From Gaiellasilicea sp033857955 (GTDB taxonomy: Bacteria > Actinomycetota > Thermoleophilia > Gaiellales > Gaiellaceae), in assembly GCA_033857955.1 (NCBI GenBank), contig JAWVCW010000006.1, forward strand, positions 1-64,000: a DNA stretch of 64,000 bases. The letters run 5' to 3'. The notes under the pieces are model-generated. The model had not been told where the DNA came from. It searched no databases and saw only the letters and a list, made by a program, of their open reading frames with translations. Shown here piece by piece: positions 23,075 to 31,575 of this stretch. How positions within the stretch are numbered: position 1 is the stretch's first letter; each line of letters starts with the position of its first letter. Position numbers and translations under genes: made by a program.

Positions 23075-23118
23075 AGCGCGCGCAAAAACACGGCCGCGGA
23101 AGCGGCCGGTCGCGCGCT
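23075..23118. promoter_or_regulatory. Nested hairpin in the rng 5' leader
   Basis: An outer 8-bp stem (AGCGCGCG at 23075-23082 with CGCGCGCT at 23111-23118) encloses an inner 7-bp stem (CGGCCGC at 23091-23097 with GCGGCCG) closed by a 4-nt loop. It ends 18 bases before the TTG start of rng. In other bacteria RNase E controls its own level by cutting its 5' leader, so this is a good place for such control, by inference. Confidence 0.5.
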
Positions 23119-23208
23119 GCGTATGGTGGTGAAAAACGTAGGCATCGCCTGATCACAGGCTAGCAGCCAGCCCGGATTCCCGGCGGAGGGCGCTCCGGCA
23201 GTGGAGGT

Positions 23209-23403
23209 CTACGCAGCTGCGGGGCGGAGCCGCGCGCGGCGGGCGCGGACGGCGCGCAGCCGCTGCGAGAGGCGGGCCCACGCCCAGGGCTCGACCTCGG
23301 AATAGCGCGTCTTGCTCTGCGCTCTCGTCGACTCGAGATACTCGAACCAGGCGTCGGCCTCTTCGATCATCAGCAACTCCTCGGCATGCTCGGAACCAAC
23401 CAT
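23209..23403 (-). CDS. Small basic protein (64 aa)
   Basis: The ATG at 23403 follows GGAGGGAGGCGGA, a strong ribosome site, and gives 64 residues. The first half is acidic and helical (EHAEELLMIEEADAWFEYLE) and the last third is very basic (RLSQRLRAVRARRARLRP). EVEPWAWARLSQRL looks like a conserved core. It has no signal peptide or membrane helix. It lies upstream of rng and after the DUF697-like gene on the same strand. The function is unknown; a small nucleic-acid- or ribosome-associated protein is possible. Confidence 0.65.
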   Translation of the reverse strand: MVGSEHAEELLMIEEADAWFEYLESTRAQSKTRYSEVEPWAWARLSQRLRAVRARRARLRPAAA

Positions 23404-23465
23404 TCCGCCTCCCTCCAGTCGGGGTTTCCCGAACGATAGGACCCGGCCCGGACGGACAGCATCGG

Positions 23466-24254
23466 TTAGCCGGCAGGCTCGGCCCCCGCGACCTGGTGGA
23501 AGTAGCGGTGCGCAGCCTCGCCCACCGCTCGCGTCCCGGCATAGGCGACCCCGCCCTTCACGAGCCAGCCGGCCACCGGGACGTAACCGAGCAGCCGGCG
23601 GGCGACGGCGCGGAAGCCGAAGGCGGCTCCGAGCGTCGCGAGCACCTCCGGCAAGCGTTGCTGGTCGATCTCGACGCCGTGCGCGGCGGCCAGCCGGAGC
23701 ACGAGCCGGATCTGGTTCAGCGTCAGCACGGGGAAGTCGGCGCCCGGAATGAAGATCGCGACCGCCGCGATTCCGTTCTGGCGCGAGAACTTCTCGATCA
23801 GCGCCTCGCTGAGGGGCTCCCGGATGACCGGCAGCTTCGCAGCGAGCCCGGTGCCCGACTCTCCGAGCCGGGCCGCCACGGCGCGCGCGATCTCGTCGAC
23901 CGGGAAGCCCGTGCCCGGCGAGCACATGACGATATCCGTGGCGAGGACGTACGGCACGTCGAAGACCTCGGTTCCGGTCTGCACGACCACCACCGGGACC
24001 TTCGCCCGCTTTGCGGCGCGCAACTCCTCCTTGTCCTCGTCCGTCGGAGCGCCGGCCAGGATGCGCACGAGCACGGCCGCATCTTCGACCCTGTCGCCGA
24101 CGCGTACCGCGCCCGGCTCGCCGCCGCGGGAGAGCTCCTTCTCGAGCTGTGCCGCAAGCGGGCCGTCGATCAGCAGCGGCCGCGTGTCCTCGGTGGCGAT
24201 CCGCAGCTCCTTCACGAGGCCCCAGACGGTGAATGGGCTCAGCTTGACGGCCAT
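23466..24254 (-). CDS. DUF697-like protein
   Basis: This 262-residue protein has an N-terminal alpha/beta region (about 30-125, with AKVPVVVVQTGTEVFDVPYV) that resembles a GTPase-like fold without the P-loop. A C-terminal DUF697 region follows (IAAVAIFIPGADFPVLTLNQIRLVLRLAAAHG, then ARRLLGYVPVAGWLVKGGVAYAGTRAVGEAAHRYF). DUF697 proteins associate with membranes, and some sit behind GTPase domains. Here the nucleotide motif appears absent. It follows rodA in the same direction with 17 bases between, so it may be co-expressed with the cell-shape genes. Its reaction is unknown. Confidence 0.75.
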   Translation of the reverse strand: MAVKLSPFTVWGLVKELRIATEDTRPLLIDGPLAAQLEKELSRGGEPGAVRVGDRVEDAAVLVRILAGAPTDEDKEELRAAKRAKVPVVVVQTGTEVFDVPYVLATDIVMCSPGTGFPVDEIARAVAARLGESGTGLAAKLPVIREPLSEALIEKFSRQNGIAAVAIFIPGADFPVLTLNQIRLVLRLAAAHGVEIDQQRLPEVLATLGAAFGFRAVARRLLGYVPVAGWLVKGGVAYAGTRAVGEAAHRYFHQVAGAEPAG

Positions 24255-24271
24255 CTAGATGGTTGCTGCCA

Positions 24272-25456
24272 TCAGCGGGCTCGGCGGCGACCCTGGTGAC
24301 CGCGGGCGTGGATCGACTGGAGCACGCCGACCGCGATCAGATTCGCGACCATCGACGAGCCACCGACCGTGACGAACGGGAGCGGGATACCCGTCACCGG
24401 CGCGATTCCCATCGTCATGCCGACGTTGACGAACACCTGGAAGAGGAAGGCGATCACGATTCCACCCGCCACGATCGCGCTGAACGCGTCGCGCGCCACT
24501 GCGATCACCCGCAGGCCCCGCCAGACGACGAGCAGGTAGAGGCCGAGCAGGAGGGCCGCGCCGAAGAAGCCGCGTTGCTCGGCGAGCGCCGCGAAGACGA
24601 AGTCGGTGTGATGTTCGGGCAGGTAGTCGAGGCGCGTCTGCGTCGCACCCGCGACGCCGCGCCCGCTCAGCCCGCCCGAGCCGACCGCGGTGATCGACTG
24701 GGTGACGTTGTACGTCGCGTCCGTCGGATCGCTGCCCGGGTTGGCGAAGCCGGTGAGACGCGCCGTCTGGTAGGGCTCGAGCACGTCGATGCCGGCCCCG
24801 GGCAGGAACCAGACGACGCTCGCGATCACGAGAGCGCCGAGCGACGCGAGCACGGCGAGGTGGATCCAGCGAATGCCGGCGATGAAGAGGCAGGCGGCGA
24901 GCGCAGCCGTGTAGACGAGCGCGGTGCCGAGATCGGGCTGCTTGAACACGAGGAGGACCGGCACGAGCGCGAGCCCGATCGCCTGGAGGATGACTTGCGG
25001 CTCGTGGAGCCTCCGTGCGCGGTCGGCGAGGAAGCCGGCCAGGGCGAGCACGAACAGCAGCTTGCCGAACTCGGAGGGCTGGAGCTGGAAGGGGCCCAGG
25101 GTGATCCAGCGCTTCGAGCCGCGAGTCGTGTCCCCGAGCGGGAAGACGAGGAGCATCAGGAGCAGGGTCAGCACGTAGATGCTCCTCTGCGCGCGCCGAT
25201 ACCGGTCGGGGTCGATCAGGAGCGCGACGAGGAAGCCCGCGAAACCGAGCCCGGCTGCGATCGCCTGGCGCACGACGTAGTAGCTCTCGTTGCCCGCGAC
25301 GTCGTGGCGCGTGATGCCGGCGATGGCCCAGAGCCCGTACGCGACGACTGCGCCGACTGCCAGGAGCAAGACCCAGTCGAGCCGCCGGACGAAGCCGACG
25401 ACGTCGACGCGGTCGCGGGAGCCCGCGCGTGAGCCCGAGGACGCGTACTCAATCAC
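24272..25456 (-). CDS. rodA: Rod-shape SEDS glycosyltransferase RodA
   Basis: This 394-residue polytopic membrane protein of the SEDS family polymerises lipid II into glycan strands during elongation, with PBP2 as transpeptidase partner. About ten hydrophobic helices are visible. Family motifs include KRWITLGPFQLQPSEFGKL, the large extracellular loop with GSGGLSGRGVAGATQTRLDYLPEHHTDFVFA, and the end GIPLPFVTVGGSSM. It overlaps the 3' end of mrdA by 8 bases, so the two partners are translationally linked. Confidence 0.95.
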   Translation of the reverse strand: MIEYASSGSRAGSRDRVDVVGFVRRLDWVLLLAVGAVVAYGLWAIAGITRHDVAGNESYYVVRQAIAAGLGFAGFLVALLIDPDRYRRAQRSIYVLTLLLMLLVFPLGDTTRGSKRWITLGPFQLQPSEFGKLLFVLALAGFLADRARRLHEPQVILQAIGLALVPVLLVFKQPDLGTALVYTAALAACLFIAGIRWIHLAVLASLGALVIASVVWFLPGAGIDVLEPYQTARLTGFANPGSDPTDATYNVTQSITAVGSGGLSGRGVAGATQTRLDYLPEHHTDFVFAALAEQRGFFGAALLLGLYLLVVWRGLRVIAVARDAFSAIVAGGIVIAFLFQVFVNVGMTMGIAPVTGIPLPFVTVGGSSMVANLIAVGVLQSIHARGHQGRRRAR

Positions 25457-27491
25457 TCGGGACGACTCCCTGGACTCCGGCGTGCTGCTGGAACCAGTAC
25501 TCGAACACCTTCAGCGCCGCGGGGGCGGCGACAGCGCCGCCGTGACCACCGTTCTCGATCAGCGCACAGACCACGATCGGAGCGCGCTTGACGCCGCTCG
25601 GGGTCACGTGCTCGTTCCCGTCGAACGGCCCCCAGCCGCACCACCACGCCTGGTCTTCCTGGTGATCGAACGGGTAGCCGGGCAGCGGGACGACCTTCTC
25701 CGCCGTGCCCGTCTTGCCGGCGATCGGCACCGGAAAGCTGCCGAAGACTCCGGAGGACGTGCCGTTGGCGTCGTGCGTTGCCTGATAGAGGCCCTCGCGG
25801 ACGACGGAGAGCGCCTGGGGGTCGACCTTGATCGGTTGCGGCGGGCGTGGCGGAAACGTGTGCAGCGACACGGGCGGTGAGCCGTCGTTGCCCGGTTGCT
25901 CGATCGACGAGACGATGTGGGGCGTCACGAGGTTGCCGCCGTTCGCGATCGCTGCGTAGAAGCGCGCCATCTGCAGCGGCGTGACGGTGAGGTCCTTCTG
26001 GCCGATCGCCATCTGGATCAGGTCGCCCGGGTTCCAGGCGCGGTCGATGCCCTTGTAGTTCGCCTTGCGCCACGCCGGCGTCGGCAGCAGACCCGCCGCC
26101 TCACCGCCGATGTCGAGCCCGGGCGCCTCGCCGAACCCGAACTTCTTCGCCCACGCCTGCATCGCCGTCCAGTACTTCCGCTCGTGCTCGCCGCGCGTGT
26201 AGTAGCGGTTGCCGACGTCGTAGAAGTAGGTGTCGCAAGACTGGGACAGCGCCGTCGTGAGCGCCATCGGCGCGTTCATGAACGGGTTCCAGTTCTTGAA
26301 CTGCTGCTTGTCGAGCCCGTACTCGGCGACCGGAGTGCACTGGATGTACTCGTATGGCGAGAGCAAGCCGTCCGAGATCGCCGCCAGGGCCGTCAGGGGC
26401 TTGAACGTCGAGCCCGGCGGGTAGACGCCGGCGATCGCGCGGTTGATGCCCGGATAGTTGCGCTGCTTCGCGATCTTGTCGACCGTCAGCGGCTCAAGCT
26501 TCTTCGGGTCGACCCGGCCGACGTAGACCGAGGGCTTGTAGGTGGGGTTCGAGGCCATGGCGAGGACGGCGCCGTCGCGCGGGTCGAGCGCCACGATCGC
26601 CCCGCCGTTGGCGTTGAACTTCTTGTCCTGGTAGGCGAGGTCGATCCCCTCGCGGATCGCCCGCTCCGCTGCACGCTGAAGGCCGACGTCGATCGTCAAG
26701 CGGACGGTGTAGCCCGGTTGCGCTGGACGCCGGGGCTCGAACGCGCCCTGGGGCCGTCCGAGCGAGTCGACCCGGAGCTGTGCGGCGCCGGCCTGACCTC
26801 TGAGATACGTGTCGAACGCTGCCTCGACCCCGGTCTTGCCGATTTTCTCGCCGCCGTGGTAGCCGTCCTTCGCCAGGCGCTTGAGCTCCTCGGGAGAGAT
26901 CTCGCCGACGTACCCGAGCACCTGGGCCCCGAGTGCACGGTACGGGTAGTCGCGCAGGTAGGTGCCCACGATCTCGACGCCGGGGAACTCGTCACGATGC
27001 TCCTGCAGGTACATCACCTGGTCCTCGTGCACCGCCGTCTTGACGAGAATCGGCGTCAGCGGGTCGTCCTTGCTCTTCTCGAGGGCCTTCGTCAACCGCG
27101 GCAGCGGCACGCGCAGGATCTTCGAGAGACTCTTGAACATCGCGTAACGGCCTTCGTTCGGCAGATCGGCCGTCCAGATCTGCACCGCCGTGCCGGGGAC
27201 GTTCGAGACGATCGTCCTACCGGCGCGGTCGACGATCGACCCGCGCGGGGCCTCGACCGAGACCGTGCGCAGCTGGTTGTTCTGCGCGGCCTTCAGGTAG
27301 CGGTCGCCCGAGAGCACCTGGAGCGCCCAGAGGCGCAGGAAGAGGATCGCGAAGATGGCGAGCGCGAGCGCCGCGAGCACCCCGAGCCGCAGTGCGAGCT
27401 GCGGCGTGAAGCGGTACGGCTCCGAGGTCCTCGGGTCGGGCGGCAGGAACCGCCGTGAGGGCGACCGGCGCTCCGGGAACGAGCTAGCCAA
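25449..27491 (-). CDS. mrdA: Penicillin-binding protein 2 (class B transpeptidase)
   Basis: This 680-residue protein cross-links peptidoglycan during rod elongation. It has one N-terminal membrane helix (about 33-55), a dimerisation/pedestal region with RGSIVDRAGR and GKTGVEAAFDTYLRG, and a transpeptidase domain. The active site reads STFK (Ser361), SCD (418-420) and KTGTAE (593-598). It overlaps mreD upstream and rodA downstream by 8 bases each, giving the order mreB-mreC-mreD-mrdA-rodA. Confidence 0.96.
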   Translation of the reverse strand: MASSFPERRSPSRRFLPPDPRTSEPYRFTPQLALRLGVLAALALAIFAILFLRLWALQVLSGDRYLKAAQNNQLRTVSVEAPRGSIVDRAGRTIVSNVPGTAVQIWTADLPNEGRYAMFKSLSKILRVPLPRLTKALEKSKDDPLTPILVKTAVHEDQVMYLQEHRDEFPGVEIVGTYLRDYPYRALGAQVLGYVGEISPEELKRLAKDGYHGGEKIGKTGVEAAFDTYLRGQAGAAQLRVDSLGRPQGAFEPRRPAQPGYTVRLTIDVGLQRAAERAIREGIDLAYQDKKFNANGGAIVALDPRDGAVLAMASNPTYKPSVYVGRVDPKKLEPLTVDKIAKQRNYPGINRAIAGVYPPGSTFKPLTALAAISDGLLSPYEYIQCTPVAEYGLDKQQFKNWNPFMNAPMALTTALSQSCDTYFYDVGNRYYTRGEHERKYWTAMQAWAKKFGFGEAPGLDIGGEAAGLLPTPAWRKANYKGIDRAWNPGDLIQMAIGQKDLTVTPLQMARFYAAIANGGNLVTPHIVSSIEQPGNDGSPPVSLHTFPPRPPQPIKVDPQALSVVREGLYQATHDANGTSSGVFGSFPVPIAGKTGTAEKVVPLPGYPFDHQEDQAWWCGWGPFDGNEHVTPSGVKRAPIVVCALIENGGHGGAVAAPAALKVFEYWFQQHAGVQGVVPSD

Positions 27492-28005
27492 GCAGCCGCA
27501 CCTCCTGTACGCGCTCAGCGGGAGAGGTACGGCGCAGCACGGCGCGGCAGAACGAGAAGACCGCGCCGCCGAGGATCAGGTTGAGCCCGACGCTCGGCAG
27601 CAGCGCCTCGAAGAGCGCACGCCGCCCCGAGACCTCTTGACCGAGCAGGAAGTGGAGGCCGAACCCGGCGAAGGCGATCGCGACGGTGAAGACGAGGACG
27701 GCGAGCAGTGGCGCGTGCGCCCGGTCGCGGCCCGTCGTCTCGCCGTAGCGTCCCGTCCAGTAGCCCGCGAGCGCAAAGAGCAGGGCCGAGAACCCGAGCG
27801 TGTCGAGGGTCACGATGTCCACGATCAGGCCGCCGAAGAAGCCTGCGACGGCCCCGACGACCGCGCCGCGCAGCAGAGCGATCGAGAGTAGTGCGAGCAG
27901 GAGCACGTCGGCGGCGCCGCCGGCGATGTCGAGCGAGGCGACGAGCGTGACCTGCAGGAGCGCGGCCACGAAGACGATGCCCGCGACGGCGAGATTCTCG
28001 GCCAT
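27484..28005 (-). CDS. mreD: Rod-shape membrane protein MreD
   Basis: This 173-residue integral membrane protein has five or six hydrophobic helices and connects MreC to the elongation complex. The ATG at 28005 overlaps the mreC stop (TAATG) and is preferred over a longer frame. The pattern GGLIVDIVTLDTLGFSALLFALAGYWTGRY is typical of MreD, where the family diverges strongly but this central motif remains. It is followed directly by mrdA. Confidence 0.9.
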   Translation of the reverse strand: MAENLAVAGIVFVAALLQVTLVASLDIAGGAADVLLLALLSIALLRGAVVGAVAGFFGGLIVDIVTLDTLGFSALLFALAGYWTGRYGETTGRDRAHAPLLAVLVFTVAIAFAGFGLHFLLGQEVSGRRALFEALLPSVGLNLILGGAVFSFCRAVLRRTSPAERVQEVRLLG

Positions 28006-28949
28006 TACGGCAGCTCCGGCGCCGGGCGGCGAGAGACGAGGACGAGCACCGAGTCGAGCGCCGAGAAGTCGACGTCCGACACGATCAGCACCTGCTGCCA
28101 CAGATCGGTGTTCAGCAGGCCGACGAAGGTGACGTGGCCGATCGGGATCCCCTTGGGGTAGAGGGACGCGAGCTGCCCGAAGCGGGACCCGGCGGTGATG
28201 ATCTCGTCCCCGACCCGCACGACCTCCTTCTTCAAGACCCGGGCGAAGACGAGCGAGTCGCCAGACTGGCCGTGCTGGACGATCCCGGACGCGTTCGTAC
28301 GCAGGTCGAGAGCCGAGACCGCGCTCGACTCGTCGGTGAGCAGGCGCACGCGCGCCGCCCCGCCGGTGACGCTCGTGACGGTGCCGACCAGCCCGTCCGC
28401 GGTCACGACCGGGGCGTCGACCTTGACGCCGTCGTCGGAGCCGGCGGAGACGACGATCTCCTGCTCGAAGGCGCTCGACGGGCGTGAGATCACCTCGGCC
28501 GCGACGCCGTCGTAGTCCTTCGGGAAGGCGGGCGAGCTCCGGTAGTCGAGCAGGCTCCGAAGCCGGACGTTCTCCTGCAGGGCCGATTCGTTCTGGATCA
28601 CCTGCTGCTTGAGCTGCTCGTTCTCGGTCCGCAGCCGGTCGTTCTCGGAGCGGGCGTTGAAGAGGTCCTTCGTCCAGCCGTAGGCATCTCGGAAGGGCCG
28701 GGCGACGCGTTCCGCCGCGACTTCGAAAGGCTGTAGAGCGCTGGCGACTGCGCCCTGAGCGTCGTGCAGCGGCCCGCCGGGGCGCTCCCGGAACGAGACC
28801 GTGATCAGGGCAAGCGAGAGCAGGACCAGGATCCCCAGCACGAGCCGGCGCCGGAAGGCGCTGCGGTTGCGTGAGGGAAACGGTCGCGGGGCGGGGCGCC
28901 GGACGGCAAGGCCCAGCACCGCCGATCTTGCGGTGCGGTTGCGTGGCAC
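28005..28949 (-). CDS. mreC: Rod-shape protein MreC
   Basis: This 314-residue protein has a cytoplasmic basic N-terminus, one membrane helix (about 36-54), a coiled coil (about 95-130, SENDRLRTENEQLKQQVIQN) and two beta-barrel domains outside the membrane (PVVTADGLVGTVTSV, GDEIITAGSRFGQLASLYPKGIPIG). It stabilises the PBP2-RodA complex. It lies downstream of mreB behind a large hairpin, and its stop overlaps mreD. Confidence 0.94.
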   Translation of the reverse strand: MPRNRTARSAVLGLAVRRPAPRPFPSRNRSAFRRRLVLGILVLLSLALITVSFRERPGGPLHDAQGAVASALQPFEVAAERVARPFRDAYGWTKDLFNARSENDRLRTENEQLKQQVIQNESALQENVRLRSLLDYRSSPAFPKDYDGVAAEVISRPSSAFEQEIVVSAGSDDGVKVDAPVVTADGLVGTVTSVTGGAARVRLLTDESSAVSALDLRTNASGIVQHGQSGDSLVFARVLKKEVVRVGDEIITAGSRFGQLASLYPKGIPIGHVTFVGLLNTDLWQQVLIVSDVDFSALDSVLVLVSRRPAPELP

Positions 28950-29000
28950 GAGCGGTTCAGTCTAGCCAGGAGTTCGGAAACCACCTACGGCCGCAACGGC

Positions 29001-29071
29001 CCCGGCGGTTCCTGGCGCGCCGGAGGTCGGCTCCGCCGGCCGGGAGGCGTAGCCGGCCAGGGGCCGCCGGG
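29001..29071. other. Large GC-rich inverted repeat between mreB and mreC
   Basis: The arms CCCGGCGGTTCCTGG (29001-29015) and CCAGGGGCCGCCGGG (29057-29071) pair over 15 bp with two non-Watson-Crick positions. A further inner inverted repeat, GGCTCCGCC with GGCGTAGCC (8 of 9), lies between them. The element begins directly at the mreB stop codon. It may reduce transcription into mreC or protect the mreB transcript end. No T-run follows it. Confidence 0.6.
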
Positions 29072-30124
29072 CTAGTAGCGGCGGCCGTTGCGGCGGGGGC
29101 GGGCGCGGGCGCTGCGGTGGATCGCCTCGAACTCCTCGAGGCTGCGGCCCGAGCCGACCGCGACGCAGGTGAGCGGGCTCTCCGCGAGGTGGACCGGCAT
29201 CTGCGTCTCGTGGCGGAGCCGCTCGTCGAGCCCGTGCAGCAGGGCGCCGCCGCCGGCGAGCACGATCCCGCGGTCCATGATGTCCGCGGCGAGCTCGGGC
29301 GGCGTCTTGTCGAGCGTGGAGCGGATCGCGTCGATGATCTGCACCACGGGCTCCTCGAGCGCGCGCCGGACCTCCTCCGAGGAGAGGATCACGGTCTTCG
29401 GCAGACCCGTGAGCATGTCGCGGCCGCGTACCTCTGCCTGCACCTCGTCCCGCATCCGGTAGGCGGAGCCGACCTCGAGCTTGATCTCCTCGGCGGTCTG
29501 CTGCCCGATCAGCAGCTTGTACTCCTTCTTGATGTGGTTGACGATCGCGTCGTCCATCTCGTCCCCGCCGACGCGAAGGCTCTGCGAGACGACGATGCCG
29601 CCCAGCGAGATCACGGCGACCTCGGTGGTGCCGCCGCCGATGTCCACGATCATGTTTCCCGTCGGCTCGGCCACCGGGAGGCCGGCGCCGATCGCGGCGG
29701 CCATCGGCTCCTCGATCAGGTACGCCTGGCGCGCGCCGGCCGAGAGCGTCGCCTCCTCGACCGCGCGCTTCTCGACGCCCGTCACGCCCGAGGGGACGCA
29801 GACGACCACACGCGGGTGCGCAAAGCGGTGCTGATGCACCTTCTGGATGAAGTGCCGGAGCATCTGCTCGGTCACGTCGAAGTCGGCGATGACGCCGTCC
29901 TTGAGCGGGCGGATGGCGGCGATCGTCCCCGGGGTACGCCCGAGCATCCGCTTCGCCTCGACGCCGACGGCGTGCACTTCACCCGTGCGCTGGTCGATCG
30001 CGACGACCGAGGGCTCGCTGAGGACGATGCCGCGGCCGCGGACGTAGACGAGCGTGTTCGCAGTGCCGAGGTCCACGGCCATATCGCGGCCGCCAAAGCC
30101 GCTCATCGAGCGAAAGATGCCCAT
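29072..30124 (-). CDS. mreB: Actin-like rod-shape protein MreB
   Basis: This 350-residue actin homologue forms membrane-bound filaments that guide lateral wall synthesis. The phosphate-1 motif AVDLGTANTLVYV, then PSGVTGVEKRAVEEA, the phosphate-2 motif NMIVDIGGGTTEVAVI, EIKLEVGSAY and the adenosine motif IVLAGGGALLHGLDE are all intact. The ATG at 30124 is chosen over an unsupported upstream extension that would run through a gene on the other strand. Only 36 bases separate it from the divergent SDR gene. Confidence 0.96.
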   Translation of the reverse strand: MGIFRSMSGFGGRDMAVDLGTANTLVYVRGRGIVLSEPSVVAIDQRTGEVHAVGVEAKRMLGRTPGTIAAIRPLKDGVIADFDVTEQMLRHFIQKVHQHRFAHPRVVVCVPSGVTGVEKRAVEEATLSAGARQAYLIEEPMAAAIGAGLPVAEPTGNMIVDIGGGTTEVAVISLGGIVVSQSLRVGGDEMDDAIVNHIKKEYKLLIGQQTAEEIKLEVGSAYRMRDEVQAEVRGRDMLTGLPKTVILSSEEVRRALEEPVVQIIDAIRSTLDKTPPELAADIMDRGIVLAGGGALLHGLDERLRHETQMPVHLAESPLTCVAVGSGRSLEEFEAIHRSARARPRRNGRRY

Positions 30125-30160
30125 CCCGGGATCGAGTCTAGCCGTGCGAGACTGCAGATT

Positions 30161-30997
30161 GTGAGCCGCGCGCCCGCCGCCCTCGTCACCGGCTGCTCCT
30201 CCGGGATCGGCCGGGCGACGGCGGAGCGGCTCGCCAGAGGAGACTGGACTGTCTATGCGAGCGCCCGGCGGCTCGAGTCGATCGCAGGCCTCGAGGCGGC
30301 AGGTTGCCGGCTGCTCCGCCTGGACGTCACCGACGAGGACTCGATGCGAGCCGCCGTCGAGGAGATCGAGCGCGCGGAGGGCGCTCTCGGCGTGCTCGTG
30401 AACAACGCGGGCTACAGCCTCAACGGCGCGGTCGAGAGCGTCGCGATCGAGGACGCACGGCGCCAGTTCGAGACAAACCTGTTCGGGCCGGCCCGGCTGA
30501 CGCAGCTCGTCCTCCCGGGAATGCGGCGGCAAGGGTGGGGCCGCATCGTCAACGTCAGCTCGATGGGCGGCCGGCTGACCTTTCCGGGCGGAGGCTGGTA
30601 CCACGCCTCCAAGCACGCGCTCGAAGCGCTCAGCGACGCGCTGCGCTTCGAGGTGCAGGGCTTCGGGATCCACGTGGTCGTGATCGAGCCCGGCCTGATC
30701 CGAACGGAGTTCGCGGAGACGGCGGTCGGGTCGATCCCGGTCGGCGAGGAACCGTACGGCCGGTTCAACGCTGCCGTCGGCGCCGCGACCGCCGGCGCGT
30801 ACGACAGCGGCGGCTTCGGCCGGCTCGGGGGCGGCCCTGACACCGTCGCCCGGGCGATCGAACGCGCGCTTTCGGCCAAGCGGCCGCGCACACGCTACCG
30901 CGTCACGCCCTCGGCGAAGCTCTTCCTGACGCTGCGGCGCCTCCTGCCCGACCGAGGCTGGGACGCCCTCGTGGGACGCACCTATCCGAAGCCGTAG
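30161..30997 (+). CDS. Short-chain dehydrogenase/reductase
   Basis: This 278-residue NAD(P)-dependent oxidoreductase has the SDR glycine motif TGCSSGIGRA near the N-terminus, NNAG, the catalytic Ser in NVSSMGG and the YHASK active-site Tyr/Lys. RR after TVYASA suggests NADP preference. The long C-terminal part (after GLIRTEF) is typical of retinol- or steroid-dehydrogenase-like classical SDRs. It starts with GTG at 30161. It is the only plus-strand gene between mreB and maf and overlaps maf by 16 bases tail to tail. The substrate is unknown. Confidence 0.92.
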   Translation: MSRAPAALVTGCSSGIGRATAERLARGDWTVYASARRLESIAGLEAAGCRLLRLDVTDEDSMRAAVEEIERAEGALGVLVNNAGYSLNGAVESVAIEDARRQFETNLFGPARLTQLVLPGMRRQGWGRIVNVSSMGGRLTFPGGGWYHASKHALEALSDALRFEVQGFGIHVVVIEPGLIRTEFAETAVGSIPVGEEPYGRFNAAVGAATAGAYDSGGFGRLGGGPDTVARAIERALSAKRPRTRYRVTPSAKLFLTLRRLLPDRGWDALVGRTYPKP

Positions 30998-31575
30998 GCG
31001 CCCGGGAAATGCTCCGCGAGAGTGCGGACGAGCAGCGACGCAGGGAGTCCGACGACGTTCAGGTAGTCGCCCTCGATCTCCTCGACGAGCGCCGCGCCGC
31101 GCCCCTGGATCGCGTAGCCGCCCGCCCGTCCCTCCCACTCGCAGTGGGTCATGTGGTGGGCGATCTCTCGCGGCGTCAGCTCTCTGAAGGTGACGCGCGT
31201 CTCGTCGTGCTCGACGAGCTCCCAGCCGGGCGTGATCAGGCAGAGGCCGGAGACGACGACGTGCGTCTCGCCGGAGAGCACCTCGAGCATCCGCTCGGCC
31301 TCGGCTGCGTTCGCCGGCTTGCCGAAGATCTTGCCTCCGAGCGAGACGGCGGTGTCGACTCCGAGCACGGGCAGCTCGCCCGCCTGCGCCGCCACCGAGC
31401 GGGCCTTGCCGCGCGCGTGCGCCCGCACGAGCCGAACGGCGTTGGCCTTCGGCGGGTCTTCCTCCACGTAGGTCGGCGCCAGGACCTCGTACGGGATCCC
31501 GAGCTGGTCGAGGATCATGCGCCGCTGCGGGCTCGTCGATGCGAGCAGGAGCGGCTGGACGACATGGGAGCTCAT
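30982..31575 (-). CDS. maf: Maf-type nucleotide pyrophosphatase
   Basis: This 197-residue protein belongs to the Maf/Ham1 pyrophosphatases, which remove non-canonical or specific nucleoside triphosphates such as dTTP and UTP and have been linked to septation control. Motifs are LLLASTSPQRRMIL, VLGVDTAVSLGGKIFGKP and the late YAIQGRGAALVEEIEGDYLNVVGLP. The start ATG at 31575 overlaps the methyltransferase stop by 4 bases. It belongs to the cell-shape/division neighbourhood. Confidence 0.94.
   Translation of the reverse strand: MSSHVVQPLLLASTSPQRRMILDQLGIPYEVLAPTYVEEDPPKANAVRLVRAHARGKARSVAAQAGELPVLGVDTAVSLGGKIFGKPANAAEAERMLEVLSGETHVVVSGLCLITPGWELVEHDETRVTFRELTPREIAHHMTHCEWEGRAGGYAIQGRGAALVEEIEGDYLNVVGLPASLLVRTLAEHFPGAYGFG

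Noticed and set aside
25896..27458. A 520-residue plus-strand frame opposite mrdA
   Set aside because: It mirrors the PBP2 gene; composition is the usual Arg/Val/Asp antisense pattern without motifs.
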